From Mycoplana rhizolycopersici (lineage in GTDB: Bacteria > Pseudomonadota > Alphaproteobacteria > Rhizobiales > Rhizobiaceae), in assembly GCF_013378445.1 (NCBI RefSeq), contig NZ_JABXYK010000011.1, positions 1 through 64,000 on the forward strand: a stretch of DNA of 64,000 nucleotides, written 5' to 3'. Positions 1 to 9,139 of the stretch are shown here, one piece after another (the first letter of the stretch is position 1; every line of letters begins with the position of its first letter). Under the pieces are notes generated by a model that worked only from the letters and a program-made list of their open reading frames with translations, was not told the origin of the DNA and searched no databases. The translations under genes were made by a program, and so were the position numbers.

Positions 1-69
1 CCCTGGCTCTCCACCACCGGCTTCCTCGACAAGATCGACGAGAACCTGAAGAAGGCCATGGCCGCCTGA
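1..69 (+). CDS. icd: NADP-dependent isocitrate dehydrogenase, C-terminal end (partial)
   Basis: Only the last 22 codons and the TGA stop lie in the window. The peptide ends PWLSTTGFLDKIDENLKKAM plus AA, which I recognise as the C-terminus of the monomer-type NADP-dependent isocitrate dehydrogenase of rhizobia. The enzyme oxidises isocitrate to 2-oxoglutarate in the TCA cycle, in the cytoplasm. Gene order supports the call, because icd commonly lies near alaS and recA in Rhizobiaceae. A strong intrinsic terminator follows 33 bases after the stop. The identification rests on a short tail, so it is good but not certain. Confidence 0.75.
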   Translation, partial: PWLSTTGFLDKIDENLKKAMAA

Positions 70-102
70 ACGGCGACACCGACATAACCACACCATCGGA
101 CG

Positions 103-130
103 GACCCGGCCTCGCGCCGGGTCTTTTTTT
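103..130 (+). terminator. Rho-independent terminator after icd
   Basis: An 8-bp perfect GC-rich stem (GACCCGGC at 103-110 with GCCGGGTC at 116-123) encloses a 5-base loop. Seven consecutive T residues follow directly at 124-130. It ends icd transcription before the mannosylfructose genes. Confidence 0.9.
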
Positions 131-201
131 GCCCGCTTCACCTGTAAGGGAGAACCCAGTATTAAGGTGCCGATCGATGGAACAAAATGCGGGCACAGGG
201 G

Positions 202-229
202 TTGAAGGTCAGTTCGCCTGCCCTATCCT
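202..229 (+). promoter_or_regulatory. Candidate sigma-70 promoter for mfpsA
   Basis: A TTGAAG hexamer at 202-207 and a TATCCT hexamer at 224-229 are 16 bases apart, a plausible -35/-10 pair. The predicted transcription start would lie only a few bases before the mfpsA ATG at 241, and I see no Shine-Dalgarno sequence there. Transcription may therefore give a leaderless or nearly leaderless mRNA. The hexamers are imperfect, so this is tentative. Confidence 0.25.
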
Positions 230-240
230 AGATCAGTGAC

Positions 241-1578
241 ATGATTGAAAAAACAGAAACAGAATCTCTTCCACGAATAGCCCTCGTCTCCACGCACGGC
301 TATGTTGCAGCAATTCCGCCGTTGGGCGCGGCCGATACCGGCGGCCAGGTCGTCTATGTTCTTGAACTCGCCAAGAAACTTGGGCGGCTCGGCTTTCTCG
401 TGGACATATACACGCGACAATTCGAGGATCAGCCGCAGTTCGACGAAGTCGACGATCGGGTCCGGGTCGTGCGTATCCCCTGTGGCGGCCGCGACTTCAT
501 CCCCAAGGAATATCTTCATAACCACCTGATGGCCTGGTGTGAGGCTGCGATCCGCTTCATCAAGTCGAACGACCTCGACTACTTCTTCATCAACAGCCAC
601 TACTGGGACGCGGGCGTCGCCGGTCAGCGGCTTTCGGAAGCGCTCGCGGTGCCGCATATCCACACGCCGCATTCGCTCGGCATCTGGAAGAAGCGGCAGA
701 TGGAGACGGACTATCCTGACAAGGCCGACAGTTTCGAGGCCGAATTCAACTTCTCCGAACGCATCAAGCACGAGCTCATCGTCTATCGCAGCTGCAACCT
801 CGTCATCGCCACGACCCCGATCCAGCTCGACATGCTGACCACCGACTATGGGCTCAAGCCCGACCGGGTCCACATGATCCCGCCGGGCTACGACGACAAC
901 CGTTTCTTCCCCGTCTCCGGTGCAACGCGCGAGATGGCCCGCCAGAAATTCGGCTTCCATGGCAAGACCGTGCTGGCGCTGGGCCGGCTTGCGACCAACA
1001 AGGGGTACGACCTGCTCATCGAAGGCTTCTCCGTTCTGGCGGAGCGCGAGCCGGAAGCGCGGCTGCATCTGGCCCTAGGCGGGGAACACCTGGATGATCA
1101 GGAAACCGCCATTCTCCACCAGCTCAAACAGTTGGTCGACGAGCGGGGACTCAAGGACCGGGTCGATTTCGCCGGCTTCGTTTCCGACGAGGACCTGCCG
1201 GACTATTACCGCGCGGCCGATCTCTTCGTTCTGTCCAGTCGCTACGAACCCTTCGGCATGACGGCCATTGAGGCGATGGCAAGCGGAACGCCCACCATCA
1301 TCACGATCCATGGTGGCCTGTTTCGCTCCGTCAGCTACGGCCGGCACGCGCTCTTTGCCGATCCTTTCGACAAATACGACCTCGGCATCACGATGATGAA
1401 GCCACTCAAGCATCCACGGCTCTACAACCGCCTTTCGCGCATGGGCGCCCACAAGGCGCGCAGTCTCTTCACCTGGACCGGGATCGCCCAGCAGCTGATT
1501 GCCCTTGTCGAGGGAAGACCGATGCGCCACGCGCTCGACGGCGACGACTGGGCGGAACCCTGGAACGATGGAGACTGA
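241..1578 (+). CDS. mfpsA: Mannosylfructose-phosphate synthase (GT4 family)
   Basis: This 445-residue GT4 glycosyltransferase is related to sucrose-phosphate synthase. It is expected to transfer mannose from GDP-mannose to fructose-6-phosphate, giving mannosylfructose-6-phosphate, a compatible solute described in Agrobacterium. The N-terminus carries the sucrose-synthase-like signature STHGYVAAIPPLGAADTGGQ, and the C-terminal half carries the GT4 donor-site block with SSRYEPFGMTAIEAMASGTP around residues 333-353. The next gene is a HAD sugar phosphatase starting one base after this stop, the expected partner in a two-step osmolyte pathway. No clear Shine-Dalgarno sequence precedes the ATG. 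Sucrose-phosphate synthase is the main alternative, but the rhizobial setting and pairing favour mannosylfructose. Confidence 0.85.
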   Translation: MIEKTETESLPRIALVSTHGYVAAIPPLGAADTGGQVVYVLELAKKLGRLGFLVDIYTRQFEDQPQFDEVDDRVRVVRIPCGGRDFIPKEYLHNHLMAWCEAAIRFIKSNDLDYFFINSHYWDAGVAGQRLSEALAVPHIHTPHSLGIWKKRQMETDYPDKADSFEAEFNFSERIKHELIVYRSCNLVIATTPIQLDMLTTDYGLKPDRVHMIPPGYDDNRFFPVSGATREMARQKFGFHGKTVLALGRLATNKGYDLLIEGFSVLAEREPEARLHLALGGEHLDDQETAILHQLKQLVDERGLKDRVDFAGFVSDEDLPDYYRAADLFVLSSRYEPFGMTAIEAMASGTPTIITIHGGLFRSVSYGRHALFADPFDKYDLGITMMKPLKHPRLYNRLSRMGAHKARSLFTWTGIAQQLIALVEGRPMRHALDGDDWAEPWNDGD

Positions 1579-1579
1579 C

Positions 1580-2347
1580 ATGACGGTCAGGCTGCTGTCA
1601 TCGGATCTCGACGGCACCTTGCTCGGCGACCACCGGGCGACCCAGCGATTCCGAAGCTTCTGGGAAAGCCTCAATCCGTCGACCCGCCCGCTGCTGGTCT
1701 ACAATAGCGGCCGGCTGCTCGACGATATAGAAGCCCTGCTCGCCGTCTCCGACCTGCCACAGCCGGACTATCTGATCGGCGGGGTCGGAACGATGATCGG
1801 CGGTGGATTGAACGAAACGCGCCGCCGCCAGTTCGGCGAGACGCTTGGTGCGCCGTTCGACCGTGACGCACTGCTGCGCGTCATGCGTCACGTGGACGGC
1901 ATAGAGCTGCAGGACGCGGTGTATCAGCACGCCCACAAGTCCAGCTGGCATCTGCACGATGCGAGCGAGGCGGCGATCGCCGAGCTGGAACAGGGCCTGG
2001 CTGACGCCGGCGTCGCGGCGCGGCTGGTCTATTCCAGCAAGCGGGACCTGGACATTCTTCCGCGCCAGGCCAGCAAGGGTGCAGCACTTGCCTGGCTTTG
2101 TCGTGAACTCGACATCGACCTCGATGAGGTCGTCGTGGCGGGCGACACCGGCAATGACGCCGACATGTTCCTGCTGCCGGCCGTCAGCGGGATCGTGGTG
2201 GGCAATGCGCTGGACGAATTGCGGCAGCTCGCATCGGCCACCGGCAGGCACTATCAGGCGCGCCGGGCAAATGCCGACGGTGTCGTCGAAGGCCTGCAGC
2301 ACTGGATGAATGCGGCGCCGTCTCGGGCAACCACCGCGATCCGCTGA
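1580..2347 (+). CDS. mfppB: Mannosylfructose-phosphate phosphatase (HAD superfamily)
   Basis: This 255-residue HAD phosphatase of the sucrose-phosphatase type is expected to remove phosphate from mannosylfructose-6-phosphate to give free mannosylfructose. HAD motif I is SSDLDGTLLG close to the N-terminus, with the nucleophile and acid/base Asp pair DLD. Motif IV is GDTGNDADMF near residue 190. I chose ATG 1580 because GGAG at 1570-1573 sits 6 bases before it. An in-frame ATG at 1568 inside mfpsA is possible but has no better ribosome site. The one-base gap to mfpsA shows co-transcription and probable translational coupling. Confidence 0.83.
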   Translation: MTVRLLSSDLDGTLLGDHRATQRFRSFWESLNPSTRPLLVYNSGRLLDDIEALLAVSDLPQPDYLIGGVGTMIGGGLNETRRRQFGETLGAPFDRDALLRVMRHVDGIELQDAVYQHAHKSSWHLHDASEAAIAELEQGLADAGVAARLVYSSKRDLDILPRQASKGAALAWLCRELDIDLDEVVVAGDTGNDADMFLLPAVSGIVVGNALDELRQLASATGRHYQARRANADGVVEGLQHWMNAAPSRATTAIR

Positions 2348-2422
2348 CGCGCCGTAGAAAGTGCACCGTCTTGCGACATTGGCGACCATGTGCTTGCGGC
2401 AACAGCGCGAGCGGATGCCTTG

Positions 2423-3658
2423 CTATCGCGCTGCAGACGTCACCGGGGCGTCGAAATCGGGCAGGCGCATGCGACCGGCAATCTGCATCAGACTTTCCGC
2501 AGGCCCGGCGACGCAGCTCCGGTTCCGCCCTTCCGCCTTGGCCCGGTAGAGTGCGAAGTCTGCCGATGCCACGAGGCTGTCGATGTCGCCGCCACTGAGA
2601 ACCACGGAGGCGACGCCGATGCTGACCGTCGCTGATATCATCGTACCGTAGTGGCCAATCTCCAGCCCTTCGATGTCCTGGCGCAGCGCATCGGCAAAGG
2701 CGGCCGCCTCGTCGAGGTCCAGCGCCGCGGCAAAGAGCGCGAACTCCTCACCGCCAAACCGGCCAAAGACCATTTCGCCGCGAAGCTTCGCCGATACGGC
2801 CGAGGTGAACCGTTGCAGCACCTTATCTCCAGCCTGATGGCCGTAGGTGTCGTTGATCGCCTTGAAATGATCGAGGTCGAGCAACATGAGCACGCCCCCC
2901 TGCGGATGCCGCCCCAACATGCTCGCCGCCTCCTCCATGAACGCGCCGCGGTTCAGGATCCCCGTGAGCGCATCCGAGCGTGCTGCCTGACGATAGATCG
3001 CCTCGCTGCGCTCCTTGAGAAGGATCAGGACTGAAACCGAAAGGACAACCGTGTGAATGAAGATCTCCACGGCGAAGGCCGCAAACCAGGGCGAAATATA
3101 AGGTTGCGCGCCATCGGATACCGGCGCAAGCAGGGTGAAGGGAATGCGCAATCCATAAAAGACGGCATGCAGTGCGAGCAGGACGGCGATGAAGAGGCGC
3201 GATGGAAGCGGCTCACTTTTCCGGCCCTGCATCACTTCCGCTGCGATCGCCAGCGAATACACCACGACGATGACCGACATCAGGATCACGCGCAGGTTCA
3301 TGTCGGCGGTGAAGGTATCGGAGAGGCCATAGGCGAGACACCAGGCCACCGGGGCGGCCGCGACGGCAAGCCGCGACACCCGCCGGCCGTCGAAGGAGCG
3401 AAACCCGCCCCAGGTCATCGCATAGGCCAGGGCCGCAAGCGCGTTGCCAAGACCGATCGACAGTTCCGGCGCGATAACCGCGCGCAACGCCAGAAACACG
3501 CTCGCCGCCGAACCGATCCACATGGCCACGCACCAGTAGACGGCAGCGGCGGGCGCGCGCCCCGATGCCCAATGCTGGCTCAGGAACACGGCGACGACGA
3601 GCGTCGACAAGAAGGTGCAGAGCAGCAGCGTCGGGACGCTGACGAGAACTTCGAGCAA
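2423..3658 (-). CDS. Membrane diguanylate cyclase (GGDEF domain)
   Basis: The first 220 residues are hydrophobic and form about six or seven membrane segments, a MASE-like sensory region. A GGDEF domain follows, starting at SDALTGILNR. The active-site loop is GGEEF near residue 302 and the metal-binding aspartates are in LDLDHFKAIND, so the cyclase should be active and make cyclic di-GMP from two GTP. The RxxD inhibitory site is not conserved: RGEM stands where RxxD would be expected. I prefer the TTG start at 3658, because GGAG lies 9 bases upstream and the protein then opens with a membrane segment. An in-frame ATG at 3721 would add 21 polar residues. The signal sensed is unknown. Confidence 0.82.
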   Translation of the reverse strand: MLEVLVSVPTLLLCTFLSTLVVAVFLSQHWASGRAPAAAVYWCVAMWIGSAASVFLALRAVIAPELSIGLGNALAALAYAMTWGGFRSFDGRRVSRLAVAAAPVAWCLAYGLSDTFTADMNLRVILMSVIVVVYSLAIAAEVMQGRKSEPLPSRLFIAVLLALHAVFYGLRIPFTLLAPVSDGAQPYISPWFAAFAVEIFIHTVVLSVSVLILLKERSEAIYRQAARSDALTGILNRGAFMEEAASMLGRHPQGGVLMLLDLDHFKAINDTYGHQAGDKVLQRFTSAVSAKLRGEMVFGRFGGEEFALFAAALDLDEAAAFADALRQDIEGLEIGHYGTMISATVSIGVASVVLSGGDIDSLVASADFALYRAKAEGRNRSCVAGPAESLMQIAGRMRLPDFDAPVTSAAR

Positions 3659-3717
3659 GGAATCACACTCCGTCGGGACTCGGAAGCTACTACGGAAAAT
3701 TGAAGACTTCACAAACA

Positions 3718-3744
3718 GCAACGGCGGGAAAATCCCGCCGTTGC
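3718..3744 (-). terminator. Stem-loop terminator after alaS
   Basis: A perfect 12-bp inverted repeat (3718-3729 with 3733-3744) with a 3-base loop lies 30 bases downstream of the alaS stop on the minus strand. Only a short T-rich tract (TGTTTG) follows, so it may terminate weakly or protect mRNA ends. It separates alaS from the diguanylate cyclase gene. Confidence 0.6.
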
Positions 3745-3773
3745 CAAAAACTTCGAAGGTTCAATGGATGCCG

Positions 3774-6437
3774 TTATCCAGCCAATGCGGCTGCGACGGA
3801 TTCGATCGCATCGTTCGCACGCTGACCGTCCGGCCCGCCGGCTTGCGCCATGTCCGGCCGCCCGCCGCCGCCCTTGCCGCCGAGTGCGGCCGATGCGACG
3901 CGCACGAGATCGACGGCGCTGAAGCGGCCCGTCAGATCGTCGGTGACGGCGACCACGGCGCTGGCCTTGTCGTCGGCGGAAACGCCGACGAAGGCGACGA
4001 CGCCCGAGCCCAGCCCCTTCTTGCCCTCGTCGGCCAGGCCCTTCAGGTCCTTCGGCTCGACGCCGCTCACCACCTTGCCGAGGAACTTCACGCCGGCAAT
4101 CTCGCGCACGGCGTCGCCGCCATTGGCGCCGCCGCCGCCGAGCGCCAGCTTCTTCTTGGCGTCCGCCAGTTCACGATCCAGCTTGCGGCGTTCGTCGAGA
4201 AGCGTCTCGACGCGGGAAAGAACCTCGGCCGGCTGCACCTTGAGGCTTGCGGCCAGCGTCTTCACCCGTTCGTCCTGCTCCGCAAGGTAGGCCCGCGCAG
4301 CTTCGCCCGTTAGTGCTTCCAGGCGCCGTACGCCCGAGGCGACAGCACTTTCGCCGACGATCCGCACCAGGCCGATCTCGCCGGTGGCGCCGACATGGGT
4401 ACCGCCGCAGAGTTCCACCGAGTAGGGCTTGCCGGCCTTGGCGCCGCGGATGCCCGTGCCCATCGAAACGACGCGAACCTCGTCGCCGTATTTTTCGCCG
4501 AACAGCGCCATCGCGCCCTCGGCGATCGCGTCGTCGACGCTCATCAGGCGGGTCGTCACCGGCGTATTCTGCACGATGATCTCATTCGCCATCTCCTCGA
4601 CCACCTTCAGCTCTTCCGCCGTCATCGGCTTCGGATGCGAGACGTCGAAGCGAAGCCGCTCCGGCGCCACCAGCGAGCCCTTCTGCGTGACATGCGTGCC
4701 GAGAACCTCGCGCAGCGCCTCGTGCAGCAGATGCGTGGCAGAGTGGTTCGAACGCAGGCGACCGCGCCGGGCATGGTCGACGTCGAGGGCGACCGCATCG
4801 CCAAGCTTGACCGTACCCTCTTCCACGATCGCGTTATGGACGAAGAGTCCATCGGCCTTCTTCTGTGTGTCGGTGACGCGCAGACGCGCATGATCGTGGC
4901 TGATGACGCCGGTATCGCCCATCTGGCCACCGGATTCGCCATAGAACGGCGTCTGGTTGAGCACGAGCTGGACCATATCGCCGGCCGATGCCGCATCCAC
5001 GCTCGTCCCGTCGCGGACGATCGTCTGGACGACGCCCTCGGCTGCCTCGGTGTCGTAGCCCAGGAACTCGGTCGCGCCGTGCCTCTCGCGCAGCTCGAAC
5101 CAGATCGTCTCGGCGGCGGCATCGCCCGAACCCGCCCAGCTCTTGCGCGCCTCGGCCTTCTGGCGCTCCATCGCATCGGTGAAACCGGAGAGATCGACGC
5201 CGATGCCGCGGTTGCGCAGCGCGTCCTGCGTCAGGTCGAGCGGGAAGCCGTAGGTGTCATAGAGCTTGAAGGCTGTTTCGCCGTCGAGGATGTCACCCTT
5301 GTGCAGATCGGAGGATGCATCCGAAAGCAGCGAAAGGCCGCGCTCGAGCGTCTTGCGGAAACGGGTTTCCTCGAGCTTGAGGGTCTCCGAGATGAGTGCC
5401 TCGGCGCGCACGAGTTCCGGATAGGCGCGCCCCATCTGCTGGACCAGCGCCGGCAGAAGCTTCCACATCAGCGGATCGCGCGCGCCCAGCAGCTGCGCAT
5501 GGCGCATGGCACGGCGCATGATCCGGCGAAGCACGTAGCCGCGCCCCTCGTTCGAAGGAAGGACGCCGTCGGCAATCAGGAAAGCGGACGAGCGCAGGTG
5601 ATCGGCGATCACGCGATGGCTCGCGCGCCGTTCCGGATCGTTCGCATCGACGCCCGTCGCCTCCACCGAGGCGGAAATCAGCGCCTGAAACAGGTCGATA
5701 TCGTAGTTGTCGTGCTTGCCCTGCAGCAGGGCCGCGATACGCTCGAGCCCCATGCCGGTATCGATCGAGGGCCGCGGCAGATCGATCCGCTCCTCCTTGG
5801 TCAACTGCTCGTACTGCATGAAGACGAGGTTCCAGATCTCGATGAACCGGTCGCCGTCCTCTTCCGGCGAACCCGGAGGGCCGCCCCAGATGTGGTCGCC
5901 GTGGTCGTAGAAGATTTCCGAGCACGGGCCGCACGGGCCGGTATCGCCCATCGCCCAGAAGTTGTCGCTGGTCGCGATGCGGATGATGCGGCTCTCCGGC
6001 AGCCCTGCGATCTTCCGCCACAGGTCGAAGGCCTGGTCGTCGTTGTGGTAGACGGTGACGAGCAGGCGGTTCCTGTCGATGCCGAACTCCTTGGTGATCA
6101 ACCCCCAGGCAAGTTCGATCGCGCGCTCCTTGAAATAATCGCCGAACGAGAAATTTCCGAGCATCTCGAAGAAGGTGTGGTGGCGGGCGGTATAGCCGAC
6201 ATTGTCGAGGTCGTTGTGTTTGCCGCCGGCGCGGACGCATTTCTGCGCCGTCGTCGCCGTCGAATAGGGACGCTGTTCCAGGCCGGTGAACACGTTCTTG
6301 AACTGCACCATGCCCGCATTGGTGAACATCAGTGTCGGATCGTTGCGCGGCACCAGCGGACTGGAGGGCACGACCTCGTGACCGTTCTTGCGAAAATAGT
6401 CGAGAAAGGCCGACCGGATCTCATTCACGCCGCTCAT
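3774..6437 (-). CDS. alaS: Alanine-tRNA ligase
   Basis: This 887-residue protein has the full length of bacterial alanyl-tRNA synthetase, which charges tRNA-Ala with alanine in the cytoplasm. The class II catalytic core opens with the conserved [20 protein letters not shown] and TNAGMVQFK. The editing domain has the zinc-binding HSATHLLH near residue 565 and CGGTH near residue 675. The C-terminal DHHA1-type domain includes [15 protein letters not shown]-like glycine-rich sequence. Nothing is missing. It lies downstream of recA on the same strand, with the recA terminator between them, so it is probably transcribed from its own promoter. Confidence 0.98.
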   Translation of the reverse strand: MSGVNEIRSAFLDYFRKNGHEVVPSSPLVPRNDPTLMFTNAGMVQFKNVFTGLEQRPYSTATTAQKCVRAGGKHNDLDNVGYTARHHTFFEMLGNFSFGDYFKERAIELAWGLITKEFGIDRNRLLVTVYHNDDQAFDLWRKIAGLPESRIIRIATSDNFWAMGDTGPCGPCSEIFYDHGDHIWGGPPGSPEEDGDRFIEIWNLVFMQYEQLTKEERIDLPRPSIDTGMGLERIAALLQGKHDNYDIDLFQALISASVEATGVDANDPERRASHRVIADHLRSSAFLIADGVLPSNEGRGYVLRRIMRRAMRHAQLLGARDPLMWKLLPALVQQMGRAYPELVRAEALISETLKLEETRFRKTLERGLSLLSDASSDLHKGDILDGETAFKLYDTYGFPLDLTQDALRNRGIGVDLSGFTDAMERQKAEARKSWAGSGDAAAETIWFELRERHGATEFLGYDTEAAEGVVQTIVRDGTSVDAASAGDMVQLVLNQTPFYGESGGQMGDTGVISHDHARLRVTDTQKKADGLFVHNAIVEEGTVKLGDAVALDVDHARRGRLRSNHSATHLLHEALREVLGTHVTQKGSLVAPERLRFDVSHPKPMTAEELKVVEEMANEIIVQNTPVTTRLMSVDDAIAEGAMALFGEKYGDEVRVVSMGTGIRGAKAGKPYSVELCGGTHVGATGEIGLVRIVGESAVASGVRRLEALTGEAARAYLAEQDERVKTLAASLKVQPAEVLSRVETLLDERRKLDRELADAKKKLALGGGGANGGDAVREIAGVKFLGKVVSGVEPKDLKGLADEGKKGLGSGVVAFVGVSADDKASAVVAVTDDLTGRFSAVDLVRVASAALGGKGGGGRPDMAQAGGPDGQRANDAIESVAAALAG

Positions 6438-6730
6438 GTTGCGTCCTTCATACCTACCGGCGGCCGGGCCGAGCCCCGCCGTCCATCACATGTTCCATCG
6501 GGTCGCCGCAGCTTCGAACCACCCGCCCGCCTGCATCCGCATGGTGCGGCACCGGTTCCGGTCGTGGTCGATCGCTCGGCATAGCCGTTTCCATTACTGG
6601 CAGGATGGCGAAAGACGCCGGCGCCCGACCGTGCGGCCTCGGCATTCTGCGGCGCAAACGCGCCGGCCTCCTCCCGGACCTCGGAAAACTGAAGGCTTTT
6701 ATCGTTCGCCTTCCTGCCTGTCCAGACACG
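6438..6730. other. Intergenic region between recA and alaS
   Basis: About 290 bases between the recA terminator and the alaS start hold the alaS promoter and 5' leader. I see no convincing gene. Short open frames on both strands have no recognisable protein signature. Confidence 0.5.
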
Positions 6731-6761
6731 AAAACCGGTCCCCGCAAGGCGAGGACCGGTT
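6731..6761 (-). terminator. Rho-independent terminator after recA
   Basis: AACCGGTCC at 6733-6741 pairs with GGACCGGTT at 6753-6761, a 9-bp stem with an 11-base loop. Reading on the minus strand, the stem is followed by a run of four T residues. It lies 36 bases past the recA stop. Confidence 0.8.
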
Positions 6762-6796
6762 CGTCGAAGCAAATTCACCCTGCAGTGGCAGGCGGC

Positions 6797-7882
6797 TCAC
6801 ATCTCGGCGAGATTGTCACCGTCGTCTTCTTCCGGCTTGCCATCCAGGAGCTTTTCGGCGATCAGGCCCGCGTTCTGCCGCAGCGCCATCTCGATCTCGC
6901 GTGCCGCATCCGGATTGTCGCGCAGGAACTGCTTGGCATTCTCGCGGCCCTGCCCCAGACGCTGGCTGTTATAGGAGAACCACGAGCCGGACTTCTCCAC
7001 TATGCCCGCCTTGACGCCGAGGTCGATCAGCTCGCCGGTCTTGGACACACCCTCGCCATACATGATGTCGAACTCGACCTCCTTGAAGGGCGGCGCCATC
7101 TTGTTCTTGACGACCTTGATCTTCGTCTGGTTGCCGATGACCTCGTCGCGCTCCTTCACCGCACCGATGCGGCGGATGTCGAGGCGCACAGAGGCGTAGA
7201 ACTTCAGCGCGTTACCGCCGGTGGTGGTTTCCGGCGAACCGAACATGACGCCGATCTTCATGCGGATCTGGTTGATGAAGATGACCATGGTGTTCGACTT
7301 CGAGATCGACGCCGTCAGCTTGCGCAACGCCTGGCTCATCAGACGCGCCTGAAGTCCCGGCAGGCTGTCGCCCATCTCGCCCTCGATTTCCGCCCGCGGC
7401 GTCAGTGCCGCGACCGAATCGATGACCAGCACGTCGAGCGCCCCGGAGCGCACCAGCGCATCGGTGATCTCCAGCGCCTGCTCGCCGTTGTCGGGCTGCG
7501 AGATCAGGAGGTTCTCCAGATCGACGCCGAGCTTGCGGGCATAGACCGGGTCGAGCGCATGTTCGGCATCGACGAACCCGCAGATGCCGCCCTTCTTCTG
7601 GGCTTCCGCGATCGTCTGCAGGGCGAGCGTCGTCTTGCCCGAGCTCTCGGGGCCGTAGATTTCGATGATGCGCCCCTTCGGCAGGCCGCCAATTCCGAGC
7701 GCGATGTCGAGGCCGAGCGAGCCGGTCGGGATGGTTTCGATCTCGACAACACTGTCCTTCGAACCGAGCTTCATGATCGAGCCCTTGCCGAAGGACCTCT
7801 CGATCTGAGAAAGTGCCGCTTCGAGTGCCTTGCTTTTGTCCACCGATTTATCCTCTACGAGCCGCAAAGAGTTTTGTGCCAT
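6797..7882 (-). CDS. recA: Recombinase RecA
   Basis: This 361-residue RecA is the DNA-dependent ATPase that forms filaments on single-stranded DNA, drives strand exchange and triggers LexA self-cleavage. The Walker A motif is GPESSGKTT near residue 77, the Walker B region is [12 protein letters not shown], and the L2 loop carries the [20 protein letters not shown] block. The start at 7882 ([13 protein letters not shown]) has AGGTGGAG just upstream. The reading frame continues further upstream, but without RecA-like sequence. The C-terminus is acidic and ends DDGDNLAEM, as is usual. An SOS operator lies about 60-85 bases upstream. Confidence 0.98.
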   Translation of the reverse strand: MAQNSLRLVEDKSVDKSKALEAALSQIERSFGKGSIMKLGSKDSVVEIETIPTGSLGLDIALGIGGLPKGRIIEIYGPESSGKTTLALQTIAEAQKKGGICGFVDAEHALDPVYARKLGVDLENLLISQPDNGEQALEITDALVRSGALDVLVIDSVAALTPRAEIEGEMGDSLPGLQARLMSQALRKLTASISKSNTMVIFINQIRMKIGVMFGSPETTTGGNALKFYASVRLDIRRIGAVKERDEVIGNQTKIKVVKNKMAPPFKEVEFDIMYGEGVSKTGELIDLGVKAGIVEKSGSWFSYNSQRLGQGRENAKQFLRDNPDAAREIEMALRQNAGLIAEKLLDGKPEEDDGDNLAEM

Positions 7883-7941
7883 TTGCTCCACCTTTAGGTT
7901 ATTGGGGCCAGACAGGCAATGAAGCCGCCGATGAAAGCTAT

Positions 7942-7967
7942 GTACACTCTTTGTTCTCTTTTGGCAA
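7942..7967 (-). promoter_or_regulatory. LexA/SOS operator of recA
   Basis: TTG at 7951-7953 and CAA at 7965-7967 are exactly 11 bases apart, matching the palindrome TTG-N11-CAA first proposed for Rhizobium etli recA. Overlapping it on the minus strand is GAAC-N7-GTAC (7956 down to 7942), one base from the alphaproteobacterial LexA motif GAAC-N7-GAAC. The position 60-85 bases before the recA start fits an operator over the promoter. Confidence 0.75.
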
Positions 7968-8113
7968 CTGCACACCATGCAATTGATTAGTTTCGCGTTT
8001 CGGGGGCGTGTTCGCATTATGTTTCCAACGCCTTCCAAGACAGTATACCACCCCATCCGCGGCGGCCAAAACCGCGTTTGCGGTGCGAATCGACCAAAGG
8101 CGGGGACCGCACG

Positions 8114-9061
8114 ATGACCGGCGCCAACATTCTCGTCCTCGGCGGCGCCCATGTGGACCGGCGCGGCCGCATCCATGGCGATACGGCCCCCGGCGCCAGC
8201 AATCCGGGCACTTGGTTCGTGGAAGCCGGCGGCGGCGCCTTCAATGCCGCGCGCAACCTTTCCCGCCTCGGCCATGCCGTCCGCCTGATCGCCCCACGCG
8301 GCGGCGATGCCGATGGCGAGATCGTTGCCGCAGCCGCCCTTGCCGCCGGCGTCGAGGACACGCCCTTCACCTTTCTGGACCGCGCCACGCCGAGCTATAC
8401 GGCGATCATCGAGCGCGACGGCAACCTGGTGATCGCGCTCGCCGACATGGAACTCTACCGGCTGTTTTCTCCGCGCAGGCTGCAGCAACGCGCCGTGCGC
8501 GACGCCTTCGCACAGGCCGACGCGATCCTGACCGACGCCAACCTGCCGGCAGAAACGGTCCTGGCGATCGCCGATACGGCGCACGCTGCGGGGAAGCCGG
8601 TCTACGGCATCGCCATCTCGCCGGCAAAGATCGTCCGCTTCCGCGACGCCCTTCCGGCGCTCACCGGCCTCTTCATGAATGAAGCCGAAGCGCGCGCGCT
8701 GACGGATGCGCGGCCCGACGATCCGCGGCACTGGCCAAACCTCCTTCGCGACATCGGCCTGACATCCGCGGTCGTGACCCGGGGCAAGGATGCGGCGATC
8801 GCCTTCGATCCGACCGGCGTCGCAGCATTGGCGCCTCCCGCCCTGGAGACGCTGGGCGACGTGACGGGTGCGGGCGATGCGATGGCGTCGGGCTTCCTTT
8901 CCGCCCGGCTGACGGGCAAGCCGCTGGCGGCGGCGCTGCGCCAGGGGGCGGCAGCGGCGCTGATCGCCGTCCGGTCGCCGCTGGCAGTCGCCGAGGAACT
9001 GGAGCCGGACCTGCTCGACCGCGTCACGGGGCTTGTCCCCGAGGCGGAAATGCTGTCATGA
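8114..9061 (+). CDS. psuK: PfkB-family sugar kinase, probable pseudouridine kinase
   Basis: This 315-residue PfkB/ribokinase-family kinase begins with [14 protein letters not shown] and carries the family anion-hole signature [13 protein letters not shown] near residue 255, where the second Asp is the catalytic base. The next gene encodes pseudouridine-5'-phosphate glycosidase, so the likely substrate is pseudouridine, phosphorylated at the 5' position before the C-C glycosidic bond is broken. I chose ATG 8114 because GGGGA lies 7 bases upstream. An in-frame ATG at 8078 adds 12 residues with no family similarity. The recA promoter region lies back to back with this gene. Confidence 0.82.
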   Translation: MTGANILVLGGAHVDRRGRIHGDTAPGASNPGTWFVEAGGGAFNAARNLSRLGHAVRLIAPRGGDADGEIVAAAALAAGVEDTPFTFLDRATPSYTAIIERDGNLVIALADMELYRLFSPRRLQQRAVRDAFAQADAILTDANLPAETVLAIADTAHAAGKPVYGIAISPAKIVRFRDALPALTGLFMNEAEARALTDARPDDPRHWPNLLRDIGLTSAVVTRGKDAAIAFDPTGVAALAPPALETLGDVTGAGDAMASGFLSARLTGKPLAAALRQGAAAALIAVRSPLAVAEELEPDLLDRVTGLVPEAEMLS

Positions 9062-9139
9062 GACAATGAGAATGCCGGCCACGGCCAATCGAAGCCGGCA
9101 CGCATCGCAGTCGGCACCCAGATATTCGAGGTAATGAAG

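Noticed and set aside
4395-6584. A 729-codon open frame antisense to alaS
   Set aside because: alaS is unmistakable; the reverse frame is a by-product of its codon bias.
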